64,000 bases of DNA from Epiperipatus broadwayi (GCA_028023455.1 JAQFVV010000032.1:4748392-4812391), one strand, 5' to 3'; shown: positions 10,101 to 23,518, counted from the first letter of the stretch. The notes: a model not told the origin generated them from the letters alone. Program-made: numbers and translations.

Positions 10101-11274
10101 GACTTCTTTGTAGTTTTAGGTAGTTCTCATAAATGCATATTTACACAAAATAATAAAGTCATGAGTTTTTATAATGATCATAATATTCAAGATAATCCTC
10201 AGAGGGTTAGCCAATATCAGCAAGTTATTTAAATTTTGAAGAAGAGACAAATGATTACAAAAATGTTCCATACAGTAGAATTCCATAAGCAATTCCAAAA
10301 TTTTAATTAATGACTCAAAATATTAAAGGTTTGTTCTCTTTAAAATAGTATTTGATGATAGTAGCTGTTGATCTTTGATTTCTTTATTTGAATTGACAAA
10401 AAGAAATTAGCACTCACAGCACCATTATAATGCTAAAAAAGTGAAACTTGAAGCATAGATACTGCTGAACACCACCACTGAGTTAAACCTATTATACATA
10501 CAGAGTGCTATTTAATGTTTTATAATCAAAATAAAAATAATAAAATAAGACATAAATTTAAAAAATGAGATAGTAACCTTGATTAGTCGAGATTCAATAA
10601 AGATTAAAATGAATTATATAACAACAACACACAGAATAAATAAAAAAATATATTATGCAAATTTATAATGTTATATAATGACCTTGTAAATAGCTCTTAA
10701 CAAGCTTTTCAAAATATCCCCAACTCCAGACCAGTTTTTGCTACTGGCTTCCTCAGGGAGATGCTAGGATATTCAAGCATTATATTTAAAACTGGTCTGA
10801 GGTTGGGAAGCTTATTATATAACATTTGTAATATAAACTTGTTAGATTAGGTCATGTGATATATGACTTGATTTCTTTGTAACTTTATATATATGCTCTC
10901 TTATTATATAATTTTCCATTCATATTTATTTGATCAGTTATTAACTAAATGTATTGTTTTATAAATATTTATACAACTAGTGTTGTGCTTAATGTAATTT
11001 GTTTCATACATTTGTCATCTTTTTGAATCCTTAATGTAATTTAAAGTTTTAATATTTTTATAGGATCTCCTTCTTATCTATAAGAACATAACAGTACATT
11101 TAATTGGAGAGATGGTACATTTTTTATACATGTACTATTTTACATATGAATATAAAATAGATTTTATAAAAAAAATTAAACTTTTAAATTACAGAAAAGA
11201 TTAAAAAAGACAAGTATGAAAATGAATTATATTGATTGATTAACCCTTTAGCAATGTGATTCACTATCTCTCTT
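7166..11274. other. No gene seen; AT-rich spacer inside the inverted repeat
   Basis: There is no ORF of note, no RNA gene and no recognisable transposase on either strand. The sequence is AT-rich with short A and T runs. The only structured feature is the stem-loop at 10698-10812. Confidence 0.6.
10698..10812. repeat. Short imperfect inverted repeat
   Basis: A left arm containing AAGCTTTTCAAAATATCCCC and CCAGACCAGTTTT is mirrored by a right arm containing AAAACTGGTCTGAGG and GGGAAGCTT. About 40 bases of higher-GC sequence lie between. It may be a small MITE remnant. No target duplication was identified. Confidence 0.5.
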
Positions 11275-11745
11275 TTATTGGAGTCAGGAAATCTCCCTGA
11301 CACTATGCCCAGAGAAACCTGTTAGCCACCTTCCCTTTCCATTCTCCACTCTAAGATCTCCCCAAATTCTTCTCTATCCTGCTCCATCCCTTTTCCACAA
11401 CATCATCTTTGTCCAGTCTATGGCCTTTATATCAAAATACCCCTTTTATATGTCCAAACCCAGCATAAAAACAATGAACCAACTTTCTGTACAATTACTT
11501 TGTTTATATTTACTCTCCCACAACTTCATAATTTGTACCCTTTCTGCTTGTAAGCATTTACAATGAATTAACAGATGTTTAATATTTTCCATGCCTTTTT
11601 TACATAATTTGCAGAATAAATCACCCACATTCCTCCCATTTATGTGTATATTCCCTTGTTGATAACAATCCTGTTCTAGCCTTAAACAGTAAACTACTTT
11701 CCTTGCTATTATCATAAATTAGCTCGTACTCAATATTTTATTTGC
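11275..11745 (-). pseudogene. 3' fragment of a LINE (family L-A), C-terminal zinc-knuckle region
   Basis: The minus-strand frame 11715-11446 (89 aa) carries CKLCKKGMENIKHLLIHC, a C-x2-C ... H ... C pattern found at the C-terminus of many non-LTR reverse transcriptases. Toward the 3' end (about 11440-11275) it shares non-coding sequence with the copies at 14465, 38255 and 39187, recognisable from the rich CCCAGAGAAACCTGTTAG/CCTTCCCTTTCC stretch in plus orientation. It is 5'-truncated and abuts the inner edge of the right inverted-repeat arm. The clade is unresolved; the C-terminal finger suggests the Jockey/CR1/I side of the tree. Confidence 0.7.
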
Positions 11746-12413
11746 TTATATATATATATATAATGAAACAGACAGATCGAAGAATCGATCTTAGTTTCAT
11801 GGTTGTCATTTAAGAACGGTAATTCTAAACCACTATTTACCCGCAATGAGACTTTTTCTATTCCCAGCCACATAAATTTTAAGTTATTTATTTTGTGTTT
11901 GTTTAAAAAGAATTTAATGTAAAGAGTATGAGTATAAATGTCACAAATCATGATAAATAATATTCGTGTGTGTGTGGTTTGTGGATTTATATTAGCTCAA
12001 TTTAAAAGTTTCAATTGCGTGTATATTTTCTTTAAATTTTAATTTTGCAAATTATACAAAGTCATTTAAAAATGCTGATCAAAAGTCACATTCCTTTGAT
12101 CAGTATTTTTAATCAAAATCTTACTTGTACAAATGTATAGAATAATTAATTTGTACTTCGATAAATTAAGATAATGAATTTATATTTTTGTATTCACGAA
12201 TTCCGATGTAATTGTTTTGTCAATTTAGAATCATGTATTAAATTTAAAAATAAATGAAAACCAAACGTAGAACTCTTATCAAGAAAGGCAAAGGCTATTG
12301 TATAGTCAAAAATTAGATATTGCTGGAGGCCAGAAAATCAAAGGAGGCGGAGTTATGAACAAAAACTAGGCAGAAAGGTCAACCGTAGCCATCTTAAATA
12401 TAAGATAGAGACT

Positions 12414-12641
12414 CTAACTTTTGACTTGGCTGTGCTTAGATCGTCTCAAGCTACAGCAAAGTAGTTGTTCCAGAGAAATCACTTCAACCATTATTAAGAA
12501 GTTGCCTGGTAAACTGCAATAATGATGGGCTAAAGTCCAAGAAGCTGATTCCTGTTCTGCCAATTTAAATCTTTCATACCGCTGATCTGTAATGTTTTCC
12601 GTGCTTCCAGTCTTCCAAATTCCAACATTTAAATTAACCAT
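12414..12641 (-). other. Right-arm copy of the conserved 75-codon ORF
   Basis: Same frame as 2317-2544, with one residue different (Met for Thr at about residue 51). No function is recognised. Confidence 0.25.
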
Positions 12642-13380
12642 GCCTTTCTAAGAAATTCAAAATGCGCACCTACGTTCTTCATACATATCACCGCAAGAAG
12701 AAAAGCCGGATGAAGAAAGAATGGTAACTTTTGTTACATGAACTTTTTAACTTTCCTCTCAGTAATAATTTTATATTTAATCTGTAAACCTAATTAATTG
12801 CATGTAAATTTCTTGTTTTCCATTTGAAAATGTTACACTAAAACCTGTCAGTAAATTTCCTTCTCTAATATTTCTGTGCTCTAGTCTTTAGATGATAATT
12901 ATTAATATTTGTGCCTACTAATAATCCATTTGTGAATACATTTATATTTTTACTATTACTTATTTTACAAACAAAACGATGCCAATAATAATATTTCTCA
13001 ACTCTAATTAAAGTCAGTAAAGTTTATCTCATAATATTTATTATATTCATTTTAAAAGTAATTTTCTTTTATCGAACTAAAAATTGTTTCATTTATGTTG
13101 AGTTGAGAAATATTCAAATATTTTTGTTGTTTCTTTTACTTCGTTATAATATTTTAATCTATACTCCAAATCTCAATACTTAAAATAGTCTAAAATTTTA
13201 TTATAATTTTTTATATATTATTACGGAGTAAGAATAATAAGTGAATATTTTTGCTATTATTACCTTCCGAACAATCTGGGGAGTTATGGGTTTCAGAGTG
13301 AAATTAATTAATTATTACTTTTGCGATCGTTTGATTTCGCCAGTTTTATTGAATAGTTATATCGGACTGTTGCGTAGAAA

Positions 13381-13563
13381 ATGTTTCGGAGAGAAAAGGT
13401 TTTATATAATTTCGTTTTAAAATCCACTTCCGACCACTCTTCCTCGATGTTACTGTGGCAATGCCTTTACCTTCGCTTAAGTTGGCGTCTCGTTTTACTA
13501 CCACATGGAGAGAAAGAAATTCTTCTCCAGGTAATCTCTTGGGTCACCGGGGTTCGAAAATGA
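13381..13563 (+). other. Right-arm copy of the conserved 60-codon ORF
   Basis: Same frame as 1397-1579, with two residues different (Arg for Leu, Val for Ile). It lies in the GC-richer block 13380-13670, which contains CCTTTACCTTCGC and the donor-like CAG/GTAATC. A second overlapping frame, 13455-13667, is also open. Confidence 0.25.
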
Positions 13564-14353
13564 GCCCGGCTGGTTGTAGTGTCCCGGATCTACTTGGGGG
13601 CATTAAGACTTGTCAAAGTACAAGCCGCCCGGTATTCCGTCAATGCACCGCAAGTTATTATTTGTAGTATACCTTAATCCCTGCAACCATCAGTACATCA
13701 GTATTATATATTATATTTTTATATAAAACCGCCTCCCATTTATCCGTATACGCAATGGTTTGAATCTATTAAAATAAAACAACTTAATATAAACTAGTAG
13801 TTAAATATTTTAAGTGCTCCAATTACTCTGATTCTCATATCAACCTGTACAACCATTTAAACACATAAATATTGGCATGAGTTTGTTAATCAGTACAAAC
13901 CGATTATTGATGACTAGCAGCAATTTATTATAAAATACATATGAGAGTTTTACCGTACCTGTAAATAATATTATTCAATGCTTTCAATAATTTATTAAAA
14001 ATTTATCTAACCTAATTTTGTCTCTCTTGCATTATTACTCTCGAAATCTAGTCAATCACCTGCTGTCTGTATCGACAACTTAAATATATACATCAAATTA
14101 TTAGCCGTACCAATATCCCGAATATAAGATATCTATGAAATAGCTGATTGTAGATAATTTAGTCTGTGTTTTTTTCGATGAGCTAGTAAAGGGAAAACCC
14201 CGTACCGTTGTAATGTTGTCATCGGTTAGTCATGCCAGGGTTTTGGGTTTGAATTTAGTTTGCATTTTGGAATTTATTCCTAGACGTGGACTGGGTTTGA
14301 ATTCGGATTACTGTGTGTGACTAAGCATGGTGGTTTTTACCGGTACAATATAT

Positions 14354-14462
14354 AAACTCTTTTTTATCTTCATACTAGTTCTCCATTTCTCCAACTCCCT
14401 ATTTTTTTATTAATGCACATATTCTTCTATTTGCACTATAACACTCAACAATTTTTCAATGC
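14354..14462 (-). mobile_element. Short internal LINE fragment (family L-A)
   Basis: This stretch resembles 14985-15090 within the next element (CATACTAGTTCTCCATTTCT versus ATACTAGTTCTTCATCTCTC). It is therefore a separate small piece of the same family lying between the right arm and the longer LINE copy. Confidence 0.55.
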
Positions 14463-14464
14463 AA

Positions 14465-16253
14465 TGCACTATGGCTTCTTTTTTCTCAGAGTCAGAAAAT
14501 TCTCAGCCACTATGCTCAGAGAAACCTGTTAGTAACCATACCTTCCCTTTCCATTTCCCACCCTAAGTTTTTTCCCATATACTTCACTATCCTGCTCTAT
14601 TCCATTTTTCACAACATTATCTATCCAATCTATGGCCTTTATGACTAAGTCCCCTTTATCATTTTTAAAGCCAGCATAAAAACCAAGAATGCACCTTCTG
14701 TATAATCACTTTGTTTATTATATTTATTCTCCTACAACTTCATTATTTATATTCTTTCTGCTTCTAAGCATTTACATTCAATTAACAGATGCCTAATATA
14801 TTCTACACCTTCGTATATATAAATTGCAGACTAAATCACCCACATTTCTTTATTTATGTTTATATTTCCTTGTTGCTAACAATCCTGCTTAAACCTTAAA
14901 AAGCAGACCACTTTCCTTGCTATTATCCTAAATTAAATCATATTCAATATTCTATTTTATTTTATATATATTTAAACTTTTTTTGCTCTTTATACTAGTT
15001 CTTCATCTCTCTAACTTCTTATTTATTATTAATACATCTATTCTTTTATCTCATTCCTTGTTACTATAACACTTAACAATTCTCTTAATACAATCATTCC
15101 ACCTTTTCTATAAGTACACTGACAAAGTGTCTTTATCCAAATCTTTTAAATACCATACTACATTTTATCCAAATCTTTTGAATACTGTATTACCTTTCTC
15201 ATCCATCTTGTTCCCTGTTTTTTACTCACAACCCAAATAATTATAAAATAAATCATATACATCTTATTCAGCTTACAACATAACAATATATCTTCATAAA
15301 TAAGTCATATTTTAAATAGGGAGACATACTATTTTTAAGATATCCATGAATTACAATCTATCGGATATTTTCATTTTTCTTTTTGCATCTTTCTTATAAA
15401 ATCTTGACCATCCTATTTCTCTTTGAATTGCTTCCTTTGCCATCTGTACATATGCATCTAATGCTTATCTTCCTGTCTCTTTGTAGTTTTTCTATGTAAT
15501 CTCATACCCCTTTACTACATATAATGCATTCTTAACATAAGTTAACCCTGCTATTGCCACTCCCTCCCATACAATTTTAGTTACATCATATTTATTATAT
15601 GAAAACATTGTTAATTTCTTTACAGTTTCTTACTTTTTTATGCTTTATTTATGAAATTTTTTCTCCCATTCATCTAAATAATTTCTCTGATTACTTAAGT
15701 TGATTCTCAAATAGTTATACCTATCCGCCACATTTAACTTTATATCCCCCAATAAAAATTATTTATCTTCTCTTTCCCCTGCATTTATCATGGTTACTTT
15801 TGATTTGACTTCTCTAAATTTAAACCCCATCTGCTTACTCACTCTTTCACACATCTTCAGCATAACTTGTATATCTTTCATACTCTCTGTGCATAAGAAC
15901 ATATCAACAAATAAAAGACCTGATAATTACATCTATTAATGTTATCTCTACCACTCTTCCTAGTCTTTCTATTACTCTCCCCATTTCTCTTAAATATAAC
16001 ACAAACAAAATAGGTGACATAGGGCATTCTTGCTTTAATACCACCCCATGTTTAAGTCTAACTAATTCTATATTTCCTAATTGATATGTATAGTAATTAT
16101 TTTTATACAATCTCTTAATAATATTCATTAAAGATCCATTCATTCCCAAATATGCTAAACTTATCCACAATCTATTTTTATTTACTCTATCATATGTGTT
16201 CTCTATATTTATTTAAGGCCATATATATATATATATATTGGACACTTAATAGA

Positions 16254-16306
<53 letters not shown>

Positions 16307-16690
16307 TTGGGGGATTACAAATAAACTATCTCCTACACATCTATCTGAATGAAAACCTTCTTGCATATTATTTTCTTCCATCCATTTTGTGACCCTTCCA
16401 GTCACCATATATGCAAAAATTTATATAATACTGACATTACTGCTATGGTCTATAATTGCTTAACTTTCTATGATCTTTACCTTTTTTAAAAAATAGTAAT
16501 CTTACTCTTATATTATTCCAGCTATCTGGAAATTCTTTTGTCTGTGCTATCTTATTAAAAATTATTTAAAATATACTAAGAATATCTGAAAGAAATTCAT
16601 TCAACCTTGCACAATTATACTACAGATTTTAATATCTTAGTTATATTGTCTTATATAATATGTTATTGCCAATATTCTTCATATTCAAGT
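14465..16690 (-). pseudogene. LINE copy (family L-A), decayed reverse transcriptase
   Basis: Read on the minus strand, broken frames give the order of a non-LTR reverse transcriptase. First come traces of the Y-R-P-I-A-V region (about 16490-16400), then KWMEENNM and DRCVGDSLFV (16390-16330). Next are the motif-B-like stretch ending SPILFVLYLREM (16170-15990), a later region with EEKSK-like sequence (15830-15780), and the C-terminal finger region (about 14850-14780). Numerous stops and frameshifts make it non-functional. A TA microsatellite sits inside the coding region where the catalytic-Asp (motif A) segment should be. It is 5'-truncated near 16690. The 3' end near 14465 matches those of the copies at 38255 and 39187. 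Confidence 0.75.
16221..16304. repeat. Two TA microsatellites within LINE coding sequence
   Basis: TA tracts at 16221-16238 and 16256-16304 flank a 17-base non-repeat piece. The related copy at 40.8 kb has normal coding sequence at this position, so the array expanded after insertion, in a gene that no longer functioned. Confidence 0.85.
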
Positions 16691-19600
16691 TTACTGTAGA
16701 ATAATTCAAGAAGAAAGCAGAAGGACATTATTTAATTTCTTTTTTGATGGTAAAAGATTGAATTTATTTGTATTATGATTTTTATACTATGTTTTAATTA
16801 TGTGCATATTCTTTTCGTGTTATATAGTATGTTTTAAAATAGTAGAGGTAGTATGTGTCCCTCTATTTAAAATATGAATAACTTATTTATGAAGGTATAT
16901 TGTTATGTTTTAAGCTGAATAAATAAATGTATATGATTTATTTTATAATTATTTGTTGTCTAATGTTAATAGGGCCATATTTGGTATTAATTATTGTTAT
17001 TTATCATATTTCACATTTGTTAGCTGTTGTATTTTTGTTAGAAATATTAGATTTATTCTTGCTCTATTTTAGAAGTGCTTTTATATGCCAGTATATTTGA
17101 AGATGTTAGTGTGGGTCTCTATCATTATTTTGCTAGCTTATCTTTCAAAAGGGGTGGTTATCATTTGTCTCTTATTATTTGTTGTCTTACTAGTGTTTAT
17201 ATGCCCATAGCATAAATTTTTAGGGAATCTAGCTTAGTCTCTTTCTAATTTTAAGGCAATTCTTATTTAGTATTTTTGTTTCTGATGCACATTCTTATTA
17301 TTTTTACTGACTAGTGACAAAATCCTAGATTATTTATTAGCCCTCAATAGTAGGTGCATCTTATGAGTTAAGCTATCATAACTTCATTTTGCCTTACTTT
17401 ATTATTAATAATTTTGTTTGTAGTTATAATATGTTTAATAAAGCACATGTAAGACTTTATCTGTCATTTTAGTGGTTTTATCAAATTATTGAGAAATTCT
17501 ATCTTACTTCTATAGCATTCTTTATTGATTTAAATGTGAATATTATATTGTAAATATGTAAGTCTTATATTTGTACTTTGTTAATTATAAGGTCTAAGTA
17601 TGATAAATAATTAATTTTAAAATTTTAGAGATTATTTTAGGCATAAATAGATAATATATGCTAATATTATTATTTAGTGTGCTAGATATTCATAAAAGGG
17701 GAATTGCTTATGGGAAATCTATTACTATTGTATGAATGAATTGATAAATGAGAACTTTGGCCTAAATAAACAATAGAAAGTTACTTTAATATGCTGGATT
17801 ATTTTGATTAATCTAATGGAATTCATTTTAATAAAATATGATGCAAATTTTTATTTTGATTCTTCAATTAAGTTTTGAATAAATAACATTGTGAAAACTT
17901 TGGCTGTGTGGACTCCAATATAGATTAATTGTAAATTTGTTTTTCTGTAAATAAATATTTTTGTTATTATTTAAGAAATTTCTCTAAATGTTTCTTCTCA
18001 TCATTCCACTTATCAAACAGAAACCATTCCTCATATTGATTACAAATTAAATGCTTATAAAATATTATACAATTATTTTAAGTGTATATTGCTAAAAGTG
18101 TATATGATGTTTAAATTAATGAATCACTTTATTAAATTATTTAAGCATTAGTATAATATCTAAGAAGGATATATTCACTTAATAAAGTATTACAATTGGA
18201 TTTATTATTTGAATCACTTTAATTAATTTGAGTTGCTTACTTCAAATCAGTGTGCATATTTATTCTAAAGTTATTTTCATATTTTAAAGATCATATTTAT
18301 TATTTTGTGATAAGATTTAGTTTTACAAGAATCTAGTTCATATTTAGAAGGTATTTAAGTAGATTAATTTTAGGATGGTTATAAAATTCCTTACCCATTC
18401 TTAATATTTGAGTGTAATCCTAGATTAAGCTTTATTTTATTCTAAAGTAAAGAGATCATATTTATTTTATTCAAGCAGTAATAATGTTGTTATTGTCGTA
18501 ATTATGATAAGACATTAGCTTAGTGAAAGTGTATGTCTTATTTATTTTATTAACTAGGATTGCATTCAACATTGAATAAATCTAAAGAATCAGAAGAATT
18601 TATGAGATCATATTATCCTGAGATAACCTAATTTAATTTAACAGATTATATTACTAAATTTATCATTTTATTTTAATATTACAATTTTTCATTCAAAGGT
18701 GGACATTTAAGTTGTATAGATTTTCAAAGGAGATTTTGAATTTTATAAGAATTAATGTTTTATCTGATCAAAGCAATGAGATGTGAAGAAGATCTTTAGA
18801 AGATGGATTTAAAATGTAGTTGTAATAGATCTTTGTAGAAGAAAGAAATTTAAATGTAACCTTAATGGCACATACTTGCAATATCAATAAACTTTTAATT
18901 ATGCTAGAGTGAGTGCAGATTTCTCCACCTCTTCATTTATTAATATATTACTTTGTCCTTTACTATATTTTATTATAATGCTTTCCCCAATATATATTTG
19001 TATTATAGCATATGTTATGAATCTGCTGAGCATAGCTTTGTCAAATGTTAGCTATCAAGAGATGTTTTAGTTTGTACTTTCTGTAGCATCTCCATCTCTC
19101 TCACTTTCTTTAAGTTACAGAATGGCTTGCCCATAATGTGGCTATCAATCAGCAAAGGGGTTTAGATCAATTGTCTAGGGGTTAAGCATTATTGTCTGAT
19201 TCTTTCTTTATTAGCTCTCCACCTCACCATCTTTTCAGGTTATATATTGTAATGGTAATTTTTGTCACTGTACAGTATTTATTTTTATATTAAATGGATT
19301 TGAACCTTGATTATATACCACCAATGATATGCACACTTATATAATGAGGTCTTCAAGATATGTACTGCAAACTCTGGTTCAAATAAATAATAAGTTGTAA
19401 TAAAATTTAAATAAAAATTTTAATTCGAATATATAATATTAACCAATGAGAGGATAATGATTTATAATTTAAAAATACAAATACTCTCAAAAGTATTTTA
19501 TTTGTTTTCAGTTTCAATAAAAAATGATTCAAATGCACCAAATCTCCTAAAAAAGAAAGTTTATTTTTGGAAGTTTTCTTTTCATAAAGGAACATTCATC

Positions 19601-19837
19601 ATCATATGAGTGTAATATTTTGATTGAGTTGCACACGAACTAAATGAATTAATAAAAAAAAAATATTAATAAATAAAATGGTTGCATATATATTGCTCAT
19701 TGTTAATGTCAGTATTCTACCTGAACATTACTGAAGCAGCTTGTCATGATCACATCTGCTATTACCCAGATAGCAGAGGTCATTCAAGTATATATTGCAG
19801 TTTTCTGATAAAAAATTTTGGGTCTTTGCACATTCAA
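16691..19837. other. No gene seen
   Basis: AT-rich sequence with many stops in all frames, no RNA gene and no long repeat noticed. A polyadenylation-like AATAAA occurs near 18886, but nothing upstream suggests a gene. Confidence 0.55.
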
Positions 19838-19893
19838 TGTGAATGAGCATCTAAATAATGGCAGATGTGAATGAGCATCTAAATAATGGCAGA
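19838..19893. repeat. Exact tandem duplication of 28 bases
   Basis: Two identical adjacent copies, 19838-19865 and 19866-19893, start TGTGAATGAGCATC. Exact identity suggests a recent replication-slippage event. Confidence 0.9.
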
Positions 19894-20159
19894 TATTCTT
19901 CTAATCAGAAATATAATTATTGATATTAGCAACAATCAATTATATATACTAATAAATCAAAAAACATATTTGTCTCTATATATACATGGAGAAATCCCAA
20001 AATAATTGGAATCAGTCTCTAGTTTACATGTTTGTTGTAGTTTATGCTTCTGCAATTATATATTTTTTGTAAGAACACTTCTACATCAATCTGACAAATG
20101 ATGTCATCATGTAAAATTGTAGTGCTATGCAGTACATTTTTCTGTAAAGTGCATTTTGT

Positions 20160-21190
20160 ATATTGTCAGTTTTTATTATGGTTGAAAAGTTGGAACAACT
20201 TGCAGCTATGAAATTCTGTTTTTTGCTAGGAAAAACAGCAGGAAAAGCTATCATAATGCTTGAAAAAGCTTACAAGAAGGCTGCCTTGGGGAAAACACAA
20301 GTTTACAAAAGGTTTTCCCAATTCAGTTATTGGGAAATATCAATAGCAGACAAACATCAATAAGAGTGACCTTCAACCTTTCAAATGAATAAAACCTCTT
20401 ACGAATTCATGAACTGATTTTAAAAATCCATCACAGAATAAAATCTGGTATATCCTGGAGTTTCAGCCAATGAATTCTAATCAATGAGTAGTGAATGAAA
20501 AGAATTGCAGCAAAATGTGTGTCTCACATGCTAACAGTTGATCAAAAGCAATTGCAAGTGAATACAGTCATGAATTAAAAGAATATTTGAAAATCGATCC
20601 TGACCTTTTTTCAAAGATTATTACTGGTGCTATTCTTACAACTCTGAGATAAAGCAGAAGCCAAGTGAATGAGGAACTTCACATTCACCACATCCCAAAA
20701 AAGCATGGTGAACAAAGTCCAAAGTCAAGACAATGCTATTTTTTATGCAAATGGCATTGTTCATTCAGAATTTATTTTTAGCAGTCAAACTATTAAGCAG
20801 ACATTTTACTTAAAAGTTCTAAAACATTTGCTTCTTGTGGTGAAAATGAAACATCATGATTTAAAAGTGGGGAGTGGTGGCTCCACTATGACAACATACC
20901 AGCATATAAAGCCTTAAACATGAAGCAATTTTTAACTTAAAATAGCATTAACCAGTTTATCCACCCACCATATTCACCTAATCTTATTCCATGCAATTTC
21001 TTTTTATTCCCTCAACTTAAAAATCCCTCAAAAGAAAACATTTTGTGATATTGGAAGAAGTGAAAAAACAAAGCAAAAGAGGCATTAAAACATATTACTT
21101 AGCAAGGGTTTAAGAACTACTATGAAAAGTGGAAATCATATTTAAACTGATGTATTGCATCAAATTGAGAATATTTTCAAGAATATTCAG
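20160..21190 (+). pseudogene. Mariner transposase remnant
   Basis: The first frame (20163-20363) encodes the N-terminal helix-turn-helix region of a mariner transposase (EQLAAMKFCFLLGKTAGKAI, then KTQVYKRFSQF). Later frames match the catalytic half. GIVHSEFIFSSQTIKQTFYL is at 20755-20815, a WWLHYDNIPAYKAL-like block at about 20875-20915, and HPPYSPNLIPCNFFLFP at about 20960-21010. In the last motif the family's catalytic Asp and the Asp of PCD both read as Asn. Several stops and frameshifts separate the blocks. CIASN near 21150 marks the C-terminus. The element cut and pasted itself at TA sites when alive. This copy is long dead. Confidence 0.85.
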
Positions 21191-21314
21191 TTTATATTGC
21201 TTAAAAATAAATAAACAATTTTTATTACAAAATTCCTACTTTTTGGTGCTTTGCAATGAGTTAATTTCAAACATTACATAAATATTTAACACTGTAAATT
21301 CTTATTACATATAT

Positions 21315-21475
21315 ATCAACTCACTCTCAAATACGAAAAAATTTCAGCTATGCCCTTCGTGAATACGTATATAAAAGTCTGACTCTCAAACAGCTAATTT
21401 AAAAGAGGTAAATGCTTATATATGTATCCATAGAGGGTGTTGCTGAAATTTTTTAATGTTTGAGAGTGATTTGAT
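21315..21475. mobile_element. 161-bp MITE with terminal inverted repeats
   Basis: The left end ATCAACTCACTCTCAAATAC, continuing into GAAAAAATTTCAGC, is mirrored by GCTGAAATTTTTTAATG and GTTTGAGAGTGATTTGAT at the right end. Together these form roughly 40-bp imperfect inverted repeats around a 75-base centre with no coding capacity. It sits just after the mariner remnant, but I could not show that the ends match the mariner's. Confidence 0.7.
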
Positions 21476-23518
21476 GTTTAATTTCAGATAGGGTTATGCA
21501 CTCAAATTATATATTTATTAGAATGCATTTTAATACAGATTAAAAATAGTAATACAATTGTAAAAAATTAAGAAACTAAAATAATGGTGAACTTGATATC
21601 TACCAAAGGGGAATAAATTATCATTGATTAGAGAAATAATATAAATGGCCCGCTAGGAAAAAATTTAATTTGGAAAAAAAGTGATGAGTTTGCTAAATTA
21701 TTATCAAAAATAAAATTTTACAGTTGACATTTATTGAGAAGATATGGTATTAATAATAATTCATAATAAAAAGACTGACGGTGTTTAACATGTCTTAATA
21801 TGTCTAAAATTTTCTGCATTAAAGAAATAATAATAATCAGTGAATTTTTATTCAGGAGATTATAAAAATTCAAATGAAGAGATGACAAATTAAATTTTCA
21901 TATTTTTTATTTTTATTATTGCACTAAACCATATAAAACAAAACAATAATAATAATATTTGTTTTATAATTGAATAAGTTATTCATACAGAGAAGACCAA
22001 ATTAGCTTTGATTGAATTTTGTTCCGGAATTTTTAACTCTATTACTGAATTAATCCGCGCTTGCTCAATGTAAAACATTAGTAATTTATACTTCTGTTAA
22101 AAAAATTTCACTTATTAAAAAATATTTTTACTTATGCAATATACAAACATAAATTAAAAATATATAAATAATAATAAAGTAATATTCCACACGAATGTAA
22201 TTCATTTATAATAATAATATAATGACGATAAACTAAAAACTATAAAAACATTTTTATCAAATCTTTAACAAAGATGCTCTGTACCAAAAACCTAACTTTT
22301 GTTTAACGCCGTATTATATATTAATTTATGTGGTTGTGCTCAAAATATATAGTTTAGTATCTTGGAGGTTTTTTTATATTTACCAAATAAAAATCTTTTA
22401 TATATATAAAAATGAGAATAATCTAATAAGTTGATAATGTACAAAATTAATATTTTTTTTTGTTCCAATAATATATATCATTTTTTTCTGGCCAAAGAAT
22501 ATATCGTATTACAAGGCATTAAAACATTCAAATTAAGTGATATGTTGATAATTTACTGTTCATTTAACACTATATAGTGCCTCGATTTTCAAATTACAAC
22601 GTAATTCTTAATCTCTCTTTAAGGATATTTATGTAAATATATATATATTCAAAACATCTATTATGAATAATGTTAACAATTATTAAACTGCAATCAATTT
22701 TTAATATATCCATCAATATCTCAAGCTACAGCCAGTTTAGGATATGTCTGCCATTCTCTGTAGAATATAAAATCACATTTCTGTGTATGTTACAGAAAAT
22801 GTAAGACATAAAATTTATACTTTATTATATCTAAGTAGTGGTATATTTGTAGAGTGAACACAAGTTTCACTGTAATACATACAATATATATTTAAACATA
22901 TTTATGGTTTTATTTCAATTTTAATCATATCTTTATATACAGAGAAAAGGAGAAATATCAAGTTTTAATCACGCTAATATAATCTTACAAGTATTCCCAA
23001 CAAATCTTGCATTCTAAGAAGTGAAGAAAAAAAATACTTTGCATAATATTAAAATTCATTACAAATTTATAATTATTTTATGTTAATGAGCAGATGCTGA
23101 ATTTTTTGATATAATTCGAGTTTGTTTTATTTTTACATTGCAACAAGACTGGCAATATGTAGTTACTATAATTATTTGTGATTTAGATTTTTTAACTAAT
23201 GTTATTGAATCCCTAAAGGTACATGGTACTATGGACTTCTACACATTAAACTTAAATAAAGAAAACTAAATCTTCATTTTTATTCTTGATTGTGTAAAAT
23301 TTGATTTTTTAAATCTTATGTTTCCATTAAAAACAATCAAAGGCTAGTTAGTTATAAAATAATGATAGCAATATATATATACTCATTTCTTTATAGAGTC
23401 ATGGTTTCACTTTTTCCTTGGATGTCCCTAGGCTACATCGCTGGCATTCATGAGGTTATATCTATCCTAAGCATATTCCTAATTTATTTTAAAAGAACCT
23501 ATTTTTACATAACTAAAT
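21476..23518. other. No gene seen
   Basis: AT-rich sequence without a supported ORF, RNA or long repeat. Confidence 0.55.

Larger units (their letters stand above)
11750..14353. repeat. Right arm of a 2.6-kb inverted repeat
   Basis: Reverse complement of 611-3209 (see that entry). The outer end is TTTTTACCGGTACAA followed by TATATAAAC. The left arm's outer flank is likewise TATA-rich, so a short TATA-like target duplication is possible but cannot be told from background. Small length and base differences from the left arm are scattered along the whole arm. Confidence 0.85.

Noticed and set aside
611-14353. The 2.6-kb arms as pseudo-LTRs of the Penelope-like element
   Set aside because: The Penelope-like element has its own terminal repeats at 3207 and 5990 and lies outside the arms. 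The arms share no sequence with it.
19240-19330. GGATTTGAACC-like B-box as a further SINE
   Set aside because: There is no A-box at a sensible distance and no similarity to the other tRNA-like repeats in the window.
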